Part shown: positions 24,394-36,000 of the stretch, one piece after another
Numbering within the stretch: position 1 is the stretch's first letter
Layout: the number at the start of each line of letters is the position of its first letter
DNA from: Parapristionchus giblindavisi
Lineage: Eukaryota > Nematoda > Chromadorea > Rhabditida > Diplogasteridae
Assembly (NCBI GenBank): GCA_943737045.1
Contig: CALSFV010000482.1
Coordinates: forward strand, 36,949-100,948
Length of the DNA: 64,000 nt
Direction of reading: 5' to 3'
The notes under the pieces: generated by a model
Seen by the model: the letters and a program-made list of their open reading frames with translations, nothing else
Database searches by the model: none
What the model was told of the DNA's origin: nothing
Made by a program: the position numbers and the translations under genes

Positions 24394-24471
24394 CATACGT
24401 GGGCACCACTGCCGCTAGCGGCAATACATCCCCGATTTTGGGGGATGTATTGCCGCTAGCGGCAGTGGCAA
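24394..24471. mobile_element. short hairpin element (CATACGTGGGC family C)
   Basis: Arms 24406-24433 and 24441-24468 are perfect 28-bp reverse complements around a 7-nt loop, and each arm contains the palindrome GCCGCTAGCGGC. Flanks ATTGCAAT and TTTGCAAT (7 of 8) suggest a target duplication. It is related to the element at 27686. Confidence 0.75.
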
Positions 24472-24533
24472 TTTGCAATCATGGGGGATCTGTATAGATA
24501 TCCATTAAAACCGTATATCCTCCGTCTTCGCTT

Positions 24534-24560
24534 GTGACGTCACGTTAAACGTGACGTCAC
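24534..24560. promoter_or_regulatory. 27-bp palindrome containing two CRE sites
   Basis: Thirteen-base arms (GTGACGTCACGTT / AACGTGACGTCAC) flank a single A. Each arm contains TGACGTCA (24535-24542, 24552-24559), the consensus CREB/ATF half-site pair. A reversed CCAAT (GATTGG) lies about 35 bp downstream. No gene start is identified nearby; patched begins 5.5 kb downstream. Confidence 0.45.
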
Positions 24561-25320
24561 CATTCACGGATATGTCCGGACATTGATTGGTTTGGTTTGC
24601 ATCGTGGTACGACGTATCCTGGCCGGTACAGCAGCCATAAAGTGAGGGGTAGTCGCCCCCAGGGTCCCGAGGGACGGGGTTGTGAGGTATCGGTTCATCG
24701 GTCGATGTCGATTATCGATTCATCGTCACGGGAACTGTTAGATCAAGTTGTTTGATCGGACTATGATTTCCTTCACTTTGATCTGTCCCTCCTTTCTTCC
24801 CCTCTTTGTCTGCATCCCCCCTAGGAAAAAAGGCTAGGAATGTGTGTTTTGTTGTGATAGTCTACTTGACAATAGCGATTTGTGCATGGGACTGTCTCGA
24901 TGTTTAGATGGGGAAGTCCCTGTTTGTCTGCGGTGATAAAGAACTGATCCTGGTTCTCGGTTTCTGGATCGTACTTTGACTAGTATCTATCGCTGGCCTA
25001 GCAGTGATAATACTAGTCAAATTCAGTTTCTTAAAATTCAGATTCAGTGGAAACCCTGCTTAGCTAATCTTGATAAAAGTGTATTACCGTTACTGTTACT
25101 GGCGTAGCAGTGATCACCCGCAGGACTTCGTGTGCCTTGAACAGCGGGTTGTGCCTTTACCTTTTACCCTTTTTTACTTTGACTAAGGAACGGGGGCTAT
25201 ACATCGGTGATTGTAGTGTGTTAGGTTTAGAATGGTCCAAGGCTTTCTATCTATTATCTGTCTCCCTTCGCATGTTCATCTTCTTTCAATACAAGAAAAT
25301 AGCCGTGGTTTTGTGTATGT
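24561..25320. other. spacer with one dispersed-repeat copy
   Basis: At about 25100-25165 lies a copy of the CCCGCAGGACTTCGTG / AACAGCGGGTTGTGCC repeat also found inverted at 36585-36655. No exon seen. Confidence 0.4.
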
Positions 25321-25326
25321 CCGGTG

Positions 25327-25388
25327 ATCTCTCTCTCCCCCCCCCCCCCTCTCTCTCTCTTTCTCTCTTTCTCTCCCCCTCTCTCTCT

Positions 25389-25439
<51 letters not shown>

Positions 25440-25534
25440 CTCTCTCACCTCTCTCTCTCCTCTCTTTCTCTCCCCCTCTCTCCCTCTCTTTCTCTCCTCT
25501 CTCACCTCTCTCTCCTCTCTTTCTCTCCCCCTCT

Positions 25535-25590
<56 letters not shown>

Positions 25591-25626
25591 TCTCTCTCTC
25601 TCTCCCTCTTTCTCTCCTCTCTCACC

Positions 25627-25668
<42 letters not shown>

Positions 25669-25686
25669 TTTCTCTCCTCTCTCACC

Positions 25687-25754
<68 letters not shown>

Positions 25755-25890
25755 AACCCCGTCCCCTCCTCGGCTCTTCTTCAATTCAATGATTTTTCCG
25801 GGATCGCTTGATCGCATGCCTCTCTCCCTCTCCCTCTCCTTCTCCCTCTACCTTCCACTTTCTCCCTCTCCCTCTCTCCCTCTATCATCT
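25327..25890. repeat. 560-bp (TC)n-rich satellite-like block
   Basis: Nearly pure CT sequence with a higher-order unit of roughly 60-80 bp (CTCCTCTCTCACCTCTCT recurs at least five times). Long open frames on both strands (Ser-Leu or Arg-Glu repeats) are artefacts. Confidence 0.95.
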
Positions 25891-26225
25891 AGCTAAAGGG
25901 TAGATGTAGGTTAGATGGTCATCCTTTCACTCTTTCTCCTCTATCCACTTCTTCTTTTTCTTATTTCACTTAGTTTGATAGATGATAGATATCACATTAA
26001 TCTTCTAGTATCAGTCTTGAGACTTTGAAATCTCTCCCTCTCCCTCTCCCTCTCCCTCTCCCTCTCCCTCTCCCTCTCTCTCTATCACTCTCGTCCTTGC
26101 TGCACCAGAGGGGGGTGAGGTTATGCAAACCTGCTCTTCCTCCAACACTTTATTCTCCTTTTCCTTCTTCTTTCCCCTATTTCTTGTCGTTCTGACTCTT
26201 CACTTGTTGCTCTTTCATTAGTTAT

Positions 26226-26275
<50 letters not shown>

Positions 26276-26773
26276 TCCTTCCCCCTCTTCCTCTTTCTGC
26301 TGGTGTACATTGTACTTCTGCTTCCATCTTTCCCTATATGTTTTACTCTTGTGAATGGTGACACGAATGCGTGATGTGTGTAAGAGGTAGAAGAGGAAGG
26401 GGGAGAGGGAGGGGGAGAAGGAGAGGGAGAGGTAGGAGGGGAGGTGATGAAGTGTGTTCTTGATGCGCAATTTATTGCACTCACAAGGCTCATGCTGCTT
26501 CATGAGCTTGACGATGTTACTTTGCATTGTATTGCTGTGTTTTTTTTCATTATAAATTAAGCAGGAAAATGAGAAAGTTAGTAGAACTGGTGTACTAGAA
26601 ATTACTTTAAAAAATAGTGTTTTGGCAAGTTTTAAACTGAGAATCACTTTGTTATGTGAGATGTTTGATCTAGCCTGTGATGAGGGAGAGAGAGGGATGG
26701 ATAGAGAGAGGGAGAGGGAGAGATGAATATGAAGAGGTAGAAGTGAAAGCCCAAGGTCTTTCCTTCTTCAAAA
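25891..26773. other. spacer with CT and GA simple repeats
   Basis: (CTCCCT)n at 26033-26085, (TC)n at 26228-26278, GA-rich at 26385-26445 and 26681-26722. No exon recognised. Confidence 0.5.
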
Positions 26774-27167
26774 CCATGCCCCTGTCGCTTGTGGTTTGCG
26801 CTAATCCGCTGTATGACTATTTCCGACTGTGCTTTCAGTGTGGGATAGGTTCTTGATTTTCGTTTTTGCCGAAATATAATTATAGCTTCTTTCCAATTAT
26901 TGCCAAAAATTATGCTATGCATGATTTTATTGATTTTTTGTGTATTACTGTAGTCGCTTACTGTAACTTATTCGTTGGATTTTTTCTGTATATATTTTAG
27001 TTTATTATTGCCATTAATCATTTTATCTGAACCAAACATTACTTTTCTTTCTTTTAAAATTGTTATCAGGCCTAGCTTGCGGCAATGAGTGGTAGTGGTC
27101 TGACCTGGTGGATTCCCGCCACACCATCAGTTTACAGTCATAGCCTTCCTTGCTCATATCGATTCTG
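26774..27167. repeat. dispersed repeat, copy 2 (see 13370)
   Basis: Same motif order as copy 1: ATGCCCCTGTCGCTTGTGG ... TTACTGTAGTCGCTTACTGT ... CCGCCACACCATCAGTTTAC. Same orientation. Confidence 0.75.
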
Positions 27168-27297
27168 TTCTCTTTCTTTGAACTGATAATTATACGAATA
27201 ATTTGGTTGATTAGAAAATGGGTCTAGAAGACAGAAATGGGTTGCTGATCTCTTTGTGCACTTTTGCTTTCACGTGCGTATGACATCAGAGCTTCAC

Positions 27298-27398
27298 CAT
27301 ACATTTTCATATATTGCTCATTTTGAGAATCTACCCACTATATTTCGAAAATCGACCCACTATATAAAACAATCCGGTGAGGGCCTCGAAAATGTCTA
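27298..27398. mobile_element. internally deleted MITE family A copy
   Basis: The left end CATACATTTTCATA joins directly to the right half (ACCCACTATATAAAACAATC ... CTCGAAAATGTC), leaving about 100 bp. Confidence 0.7.
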
Positions 27399-27685
27399 CA
27401 CATCTTCAGCACGTGAAATCGTGCTGCATTCATTCTACATATATCGGACCCTTTCTCACTCTTCTATTGTTTTCTTTTCGATACTCATAAATTGACACAA
27501 TATTTACTCGGACATGACATACATTATTATACTGATACGGATATTCGGAATATATGAGTGCGTAAGTCACAACATCGAGGTTACGATGATTCAGCAACCC
27601 TTGAGGCTGTGAGCGTACGTACGGGTGTTCTCATGTTAATGGGAATTGAGGAGAGGGATAAGAAGGTAGTCAGAATGGGCAAGAG

Positions 27686-27854
27686 CATACATGGGCGACA
27701 TTGCCGCTAGCGGCAAGGCTCCCAACCCACCGGATTTTTCCAGAAATTACTCAAGAAAATGAAATATCCAAAAATATTAAATTGAATGCTCCATTTTCTG
27801 CCTCCGACCCACCCGATTTTAATTTCCAACGGCAATTTTAATTTCCCACGTATT
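27686..27854. mobile_element. MITE family C (CATACATGGGC...GCCGCTAGCGGC)
   Basis: Termini CATACATGGGCGACATTGCC / GGCAATTTTAATTTCCCACG plus TATT, flanked on both sides by GGCAAGAG (27678-27685, 27855-27862). About 169 bp. Confidence 0.75.
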
Positions 27855-27862
27855 GGCAAGAG

Positions 27863-30030
27863 TAAGAGGGGGTGGCTGAGAGGAGGTTTAAGTAGAGTTT
27901 AGATGGGCAAAGGGTAGTTTTATAATGGGGGGGGGAGGAGGAGGGATCACGTCATTTCCGATGAGAAAGAGATAGAAGATCGGTACTAGATGTGCGGAAA
28001 GTCTGTTTGATCGTTTTCGTCTTATCGTTGCGTAAGAAGATACCTTATCAATAAGTGTATAATATCGATTGTGCGTAATTTGATATTGCACTTTTAACTT
28101 GTTTATTTGTCCGTATATTAATGATGATATGGGTGCGTCCGAGGTTTGGCTCTGATCGGTCGATCAGATATATTTTTATATGGTTAAGGCACGTAGGCAT
28201 GTTTGATTTGTTTTGTATTTTTTTATGCGATCTTGTCATAATATGATATAGCTATGTAAAAAAATGACGTTTAGGTGAAATTTTTGAAAAAAAGTGAAGA
28301 CCCCCTGTAAGATTAACCATATTTCGTTCGAATGCCCCCTGCAGAATCGAGCTCCAGGTACCCCGCCCATGTATGATGTGAGCAGTCTCGGTGCCAGAGC
28401 ACACATCGGACTGTCGCCGGCACTCTTGCGCATGCGACTGTGTGATCTGAACGGTCATTTGTGTGTCGGTTCTAGGCCAGGGAGCTGTAGCTCACTGTAG
28501 CTCAAACTCTTCCTATCCACTCACTCGAGTGCTCAAACTGCCCAGTGATTCATCACTGACAATGAATTGTTTCGAAGGACGAGTAGCCCCGACTCAGTCG
28601 TCGGTCTCTTAAAGCAACACCCCAAGCTTATTTGAAACTCTCCGCTCTGGCCACTCTCTCTCCCTTTCTTTGACTACGAGAGAGTATTGCCAATACGGAG
28701 AGTTAAATTAGCTTGGGGTTTGCCTTTATCTTGCTATGCTCTTTTGTGAGCATGATTGCGAGAAAATAGTTTGTGACACGAAGAGATCGTTGATCAGGGA
28801 AGAAATAATGATAAATTTATCTGACGTCCGAGGAATTTTAAGATACATAATTAAATGTTTGAAAAATGGGAATGGATCGCGTTGAGTATTTTGTATGCTG
28901 GATAGTACCCAATCTGGGTACACGAATTTTGCATGCTTGATTGGCTGAGGATGTTTGGTTGTAGTTTCTGACCGCATACAAGTGGAACTTGTAGTACTCG
29001 AATTGTACGTCAGAGATTATGAGAGTGGGCTGATTAGTTTCGTTTGAGGGGTCCTCGTCATACCTTTTCATACCTTCTTCACACGAATTGTCGAAAGGGA
29101 ATTAGGCGAATTCTCTCTTTCTCTCTGTGTGTGTCGCTCTAGAATTGGAAAGTGGTATTGAGAAAACCACAACAATGTTGTCGATTCGAAACCTCCACTC
29201 ACTTTTGGGCGATTGAGTGTCTGTCCTCTGTGGCGGTTTTGGTGAGATAGCTCTAGGATGATCATGGTCAGCGCTTTAGGGATTTGATCTTTGGTTCTTG
29301 GTTCGGGAAGAGTTTGGTCTTAATTATGGGACTATGACTTTTGGTCTAGCGATTTGCGGTTATGCGTCGGTTTTCGGGCCGATAGAATGGTTCCCAGTGG
29401 GTTATTGGGTCTTCGGTTGGGATCGGTGTTTGATTTTTGGGTCATCGGTTCGGGCAAGGCTCAGGATGGGCGTGGGCTGGTTGACTCTTGATCAACGGTC
29501 GTCATTAATGTGCCGTATGTAGAGTAGACCAATCATGGATGTTTATGTACAAGGAGGGCGGACACGTGTGTGTTCCCCTTCACATTTGTCTCACCACCAT
29601 CCTAATTTCTCTAACTAACTACCTCTAATATGTTCGTTCCATTCCTTATCTATTACTATTACTACTGTTTCTGTTCCCCTCCTCCCCCTCCTCCCCCCCC
29701 CTTGTCGACTTGTGATATCTACTGTTTTGGGTACTCTCTGTTCTATCTTCTCAATTCTCCTTCTCTATCTATCTCCTATCACTCTATCTATTCTATTTAT
29801 TTCAATTCTACCATCTCACCCCCTTTTCAATCGTCTTCTTTTGTCTAAAGATTGTGATAGGGAGAGATATCAGTGTCAATCGCTCTTGTCACCCTCTTCC
29901 TGCGAGCTTTATATCTCTTGAGAAGTTTCTTGCTCTATTGAAATTGATCTTTGATCTCTACATTTTTAAATCTCGCTCTTGTTCCACCATTTCAATTTTC
30001 GTGCTACGCTCGTGAATTTTTGCTTACAGT
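27863..30030. other. spacer and probable patched outron
   Basis: Includes an inverted-repeat element (28616-28722). From about 29300 the DNA leads into first exon A behind gcttacag. A single upstream RNA start would give a long outron. No other exon recognised. Confidence 0.4.
28616..28722. mobile_element. 107-bp inverted-repeat element
   Basis: ACCCCAAGCTTATTT...ACTCTCCGCTCTGGC at the left matches the reverse complement of GCCAATACGGAGAGTTAAAT plus TAGCTTGGGGT at the right; arms of about 32-45 bp. MITE-like. Confidence 0.7.
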
Positions 30031-30093
30031 ATGAAAGTGCACGCGGAGGAGCCGCCGCCTCTTCCGAGGAAGAACGAGAGCAGACTCAGAAAG
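30031..30093 (+). CDS. ptc: Patched alternative first coding exon A
   Basis: This exon reads ATG through AAG with a GTACGG donor and encodes 21 residues, MKVHAEEPPPLPRKNESRLR followed by Lys. A splice acceptor (gcttacag) lies one base before the ATG, consistent with spliced-leader addition. It ends in phase 0 and joins 32980. It sits 2.5 kb upstream of first exon B; the two cannot be joined in frame because B has an in-frame stop upstream. Confidence 0.6.
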
Positions 30094-33000
30094 GTACGGT
30101 ATCCGTTTATTGATTGATTTTCTGGGGGGAAATTATTTGTCACGGTTTTCTGAATGGTTCAGACGGTATCATAAAAAGGATGCTGTTCTTGGGCGTTTGT
30201 TATATTCTTAGAGAGATCATTCATTGTCCGATTGAACTTCTCCAATTATATGAATTGATTATGAGGTTCAAATAAAGTTTTGCAAGCCCATTATGGTTAA
30301 AACTTAATAATGTTAAACAAACAAATAAATAAATAAATAAACAATAATAATAATATATTATTATAATAATTGGGCCTCATGGTGTGATAACATCTCTTCT
30401 CCTCAAACAATACGCACTCATCCGAGACAACAGTTAGATGTATTATCTATTATTGCCTCTCTATTGTTGCCATCGGTAATGATCAATTACCACATCGTCG
30501 TCCTAGTTCACTATCATGCCAATGCCGTCCATGTTCAATTTTTACTGTTCGACCAATATTATCGTTCCCCCTGTGATAGACAACCGGCAATCAGCGTAAT
30601 TGATCCCTGATCTTACTCTGTGATGGAATGAATGAACGATCAAAGATTCTTCCATCGACCGTCCAGTGGCTGTTTCTCTTTCGATATTTCAATCTTTCAA
30701 TCTATAACACCTTTATCAAGCACAGAACCATTGCCAGAACCATTGTCACTAAACGACTGAGTAGTCTGGACGTGCTGAGGTGCCATACAAGGGGTACTAT
30801 TGTCTTAAATTTCAACTTATATGAGCTGCGAATTAAGAACAGTACATCTTTGCCGTGGGATATTTCATACTTTTACTGGCTTTCTTTTGATTGTGAAGCG
30901 GCCTGTGATTGAGGATTATTGAGGTTATAGTGCTGCTAATGATTGAGTGACTTGAAGTGTTTATGATGGTAATTGTGCATGCGCGGACACCCAGGGGTGG
31001 GGATGCTGTAATCCTGGTTTTTTAACGCGTGGGCTTGGACACCGCCGACCACGGAAGTTATTGATTAGCCGAGTGAGCAATGCAGCTGGCGGAAGTTTGG
31101 CTACACCGAAAAGGAGTAGCGAGAAGGGAGAATAGTTATCATCGTAGATGACAAACGAGTTCCTTCTCTGTCAATTTCTCTTTTCTCTCCCTCTCTCTCC
31201 CTCTCTCTCCTCTCTCTCCTCTCCCTCTCCCTCCTCTCTTCATCTACCCATCATTCTTTCATTCCTACTCTATACTCGCTATTTCTATGAACTTCTCACT
31301 TCTCTATCTCTCTTTCTCTCTCCCCTCCCTCTCTCTCTCTCCCCTCCCTTCTCTCTCTCTCCTTTCTCTCTCTCTCTCGTTCTGTCAGGGAAAAGGAGCA
31401 GGGAAAGTGCCGAGATTGAAATCTAATCGATTTCACCGAGAGTATTACTCACAATAAGCAGTTGAAGAAGAAGAAGAACAATTACGATGATTTATGCGGG
31501 TACAAGGCCCTCAAGCACTTGAGTGTAGTTGAAGACACAATAGTGATGTCTAGGCTGAGTTGTATGATTGATTTGAAGCCTTGAAGCAACATTAGTGACT
31601 ACAGTGTGTCCTTATCCTGCTGAGGTGGCTATCAATTATTGTGTTGAGCAGAGAAGATACAGCCATACATTTGAGGGTATACAAATGTATGGATATTTCG
31701 GAAGCCCGCAGCGATAAACCAGCGCTTATTGTTAGTCAGCCTAATTGGATGCCCTTAAACAAAGTCTGCATCCTTAAAGGTGCGTACGATCACAGAGAAT
31801 GGACCTGTGTCTGATGGGGAAGGGAGGAGGACTGTATCTGGTTGTGTGTGGCTCCTGCGTGAAATGGAGTATACGAACGGAATGGAGTATAATTGAATGA
31901 AATAGAGGAGCGAAAGAGACGGGGATGAGGTAGATAGATTAAATGGGCCAAGAGAAGAGTCTTTCTTTCTTTCCTCCACTCTCTTTATGCAATACACAGA
32001 GTCTGTGTAGTATATATGTGCATGTATTTGGCAAAACGGAGACAGACCGGTAGAAAAGAGAGGACCGGACTGAATGTTGAGTAAGAGAATAGGTACGGAA
32101 TATCTAGGGAGGATGAAGGAGGGGTTCAATGGCTAAATGTATGCGCCCCAGTGAGAATTCTTGATTGTACATATATAGAATTCCGAACGTGCATTACAAA
32201 GTGGCTAAACACGAAATTAAGGTGAAGAAAGTACGGAGGAATATTCGAGTCCGGGCATGCCTGGTTATTGTCGCACTTGTGCTGTTTAGTGAAACCGCGC
32301 AACTCGAATCGTTTCTATCCAAGTGCAAGGGGCCACTGATTAAATAGTGTTTAGATTAGTTATTGTGCTTACTTTCTGTGATTCTGTGTGCGATTGTGAT
32401 GTTTTCATGGTTTCCTTCGGTTGTTTTGCATACATTCAATGGGATTTATAGATGGCGCACAGCGTTTGAGCGCGCTTAATGTGACCAGACGAACCCGCTA
32501 GTAGACGGGGGGTTTGGACTGCTGCCATGAGTGTGTCGCCTATTGGCGAGGATAATGTGCGTCTTCTGACGACAACCAAGGCGCACGAGCGGTGTGAGAA
32601 GAAATGGCGTCGTCGACGACGATTGCAGAAGGTACGCTCGATCTGATGGGGGAAAAGAGGGATTTACGAGTGGCGAGGTGTGTTAAAATAGGTCACACTT
32701 CTTATTCGCAAGAAGCTAATTACGGATTTGAGCTTGATATATTTCCATATAAACTGATCGAGCGAATTTAAAAAAAAAAACAGTGTTTGATTTCCAAAAT
32801 ACCGATAAATTGCTTGCGGATTCGAGTCGGCGAGGTGGGCCTTTAAATGGATCATACTTCTTTACCATAGAAGCTAATGTTTATTCCGAACATGATTACA
32901 TTTAAAGTGTATGCAAACTATTACATTATTAAGCTTATGCAACAAATCTATTAATTTAATTAATTAATTAAAATTGCAGGCGATAGAGTCGTTCGTGGTG

Positions 33001-36000
33001 AATCGATCGGACTCGGCGGACTACTCGGAGGCATGGAAGGAGAAGTTCTCTCACGCTCCCACTTGGAGCGACGCCGACATGGCACTCCAGCAGATCAATC
33101 GGGTACGGTAGTATCCATCAATCAATCAATCAATTGATTGATTCAGTATGCACTCATTGTCAGAAACATGAAGTGTTAATACGAACACTCATAGGTGTTC
33201 CGGGTGTAATCCCCAAAGTGTTCTACATAACAGCTTTTGGGGTGTAAATTGGAACTCATAAGAAGGCTGTATAGATTTTTACCATACATTGCCATACCCT
33301 CGCAGTGCGAGGATTGACCCACTATATAACGCCCATTTTAGGCGACTGGATAAAAAAATGAAGCTAAAAATGACGATTTTTATGCGAAAATAACGAATTT
33401 TGTGAATCAACCCACCCTATTTCGAGAATTGACCCTCTATATAAAAATAGACGCGAGGGTACCGAAAATGTATGATTTTTACACATGTTTTCTGAGTGTG
33501 TGGTACATTTTCGTTGGGCACGATAGCTTATGGTATTTAGTTGGATTTGCTATAGTGCGGTTACTTGTTTGTCGTGTAGTGGTACGAATAACACTAGTAT
33601 GGTGGCTTTTGTGTAGTGCGATTTCTTAGAGAACGGTAGTTCGGGTGCGTGATGTACGATCCCTTTCTCATCCTTAATTATCGATTTGTCTGTGCAGGGC
33701 CTCGCCTCAGGCAATCGAGTCGCACTCTACGCTCGGTCGTTCTTCCAGAAATGCCTCTATTGGACGGGTTGTTTCGTGCAAAAGGTATGTGCTGGCAGTC
33801 TGCCAAGTTTGCCGTTTTTTTTCACGATTCCAAGATTGTGTTCATTGTTCAATAAAGTCGCTTTACAGTACGCGTTGACTACGATCATTCTCGGAATCTT
33901 ACTGTATTCGGTGTGTTGTTACGGTCTACAGTACGTGGTCATAGAAACGGATATTGTCAAGTTATGGGTACCCCGTGAGTTATTGATTTATCGATTAATT
34001 GCTCCTGATGATGAATCACTATATATATTTGTTACGGGTAGAGTTTCTGTTCGGCGTATCATGATGTTGGCATATTTGAGGAAGAGAAAAACTGTAATTG
34101 CGATAGATATGGTTGACAGTGCCAGGGAAGGAAGGTAGAAGATTTATTGAAAGAGGAGTGAGATGAGAGTCGACAGAAAGGCAGCAAAGATCTTCCTCAC
34201 CGTAGAGATGGGGCGAAGAAGAAGACACTGTGTACCCCCACCACCATCGTTATCATATCATATGGTCAACCTGAAACATGAAACAACCAGGTGGATCCTG
34301 TTTTGGCTGTTACGACAGCGTGGTCTCGATTCAATTCTTTATTAGATTGGTTGGTACACTATGATAAGAGTAATCACATGATCAGAAGTATGACTGATGT
34401 AAATGCGATAAGTATATTGATTGCATTAGAGTTATCGGTTATGCGGGGGGATATGCACCATGACTTAATTGCTGGTTGTTCTACTAGCTTGAGCAATTCA
34501 CCGACGAGTAGAAGGGTAGCGTCATGGTGATGTTGTATTATTATTGAGTACGATGGTACTCTAACCATACATTTTCATACCCTCGTAATGCGATGATTGA
34601 CCCACTATATAAGGCCTATTTTAGGCCAGTTGATGCGAAAGGTAGCTAAAAATTACGATTTTTAAGCGAAAAATGTTTTGTGATCAACCCACAGTATTTT
34701 TTCTAGACTATATAAAAACAAACGGCGAGGGTACCGAAAATGTATGACTCTGAGCCTTATTAGTGGGTACGGTGGCACTCTATGCCTTCAACACATCACA
34801 GCTCTTTGATGTCTGTCGTGATCAATATTCTAGGATTAGCGCGAGAAATTCGCACTAAGTGTGCACCACATATTTTCCGAATATTCCACTTTCGCGATGC
34901 CAAATCCCCTTGTTATGGTTGTGGCCGGAGTAGAGACGGAAATAATTATAATAACCAGAGCCGAGTCCGGACTTTAGTCTCGCTGGATCATTTGTATTTT
35001 TCCGGATTCCGGGACATCGTAGCTGTGGTCATCATTATGTCGGGATCACGTCGGATTTGCGAGGGATTTCGACCTTTTTAGTTGGAACAATATAAACGAA
35101 GAAAGAGTATGATAATGTATTGTGTAATCGAGACAATCAAACAATCCAATCGCAAATTTTTTATACCACTAATTAATTTCACGTGAATAAGACTATGTTC
35201 TGAGACCGTATGTATGAACGTTGACAAACGGTTTGTCGACAAATGTTACGTCCCTAGCGCAGGGCAATGATCTTAGGTGATGTGTCCACGGCGGCTCAAT
35301 GATAGTAACTAAGAAGCTCTTGCCTGAGAAAGAAAGTATCGCAAACTGAGTGATGATGAGCAGCGCAAAAGTTGATTACGGTATATCTGGGCGCTCGCTT
35401 CTGACTAGACCTATCATCGAGTTTTACGATTCGCGAGACATGCCGAGATGGCTTAGTGGATAGAGCTTTTGTTTAGAGATCCGAACCTCGTAGGTTCGAA
35501 TCCCGCCCAGTGCAAATCAACTTTGCCGATTTTTCGTAATGCAAGAGCCTTCAAGCCAAAGTTAAATGTAGGGATTTCTCTTCATTGAACCGCCGTGGTG
35601 TCCCCCCCCCCTCAGACTGCGCTGCTCCTAAGAGGGGGGATGGAGACTCCGGGGTCTGTGCTACTCAAGTGGGTGCGGGCTATAGTGGCCTGTTCCGATG
35701 GTGTCGAAAGGAATGACGATCATATGGAAGAGAACTGCCGGCATTTTACTCTAAAAATATTGACGCCATCCAAGATACCGAGTAGTGGTGTGCACTCGAT
35801 GGCAGTGATAGCGAGCACTTACGTGCCACATCGAAAGTACACTCCTCTTCTTTCTTAATTTACCATACCTGTTTTCGCCCCCGACCTTTTTGGTGGAGTG
35901 AGATAGAGAGATAGAGAATAGAGTGTAGGTCGACGACATTTTGGCCGGCAATTTGCCGATCTCGTTTTTTTGCCCATCTTCCTAATTTGATAGAGTAGAC

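Noticed and set aside
25254..25896. Open frames of 187-233 residues on both strands
   Set aside because: Pure TC/GA tracts giving Ser-Leu or Arg-Glu repeats.
29298..29522. 74-residue open frame
   Set aside because: No recognisable domain, no splice partners; likely chance in a locally GC-richer stretch.
33686..34138. Single 150-residue open frame across patched exons 3 and 4
   Set aside because: Its frame runs through intron sequence; Patched homology requires the spliced exons.
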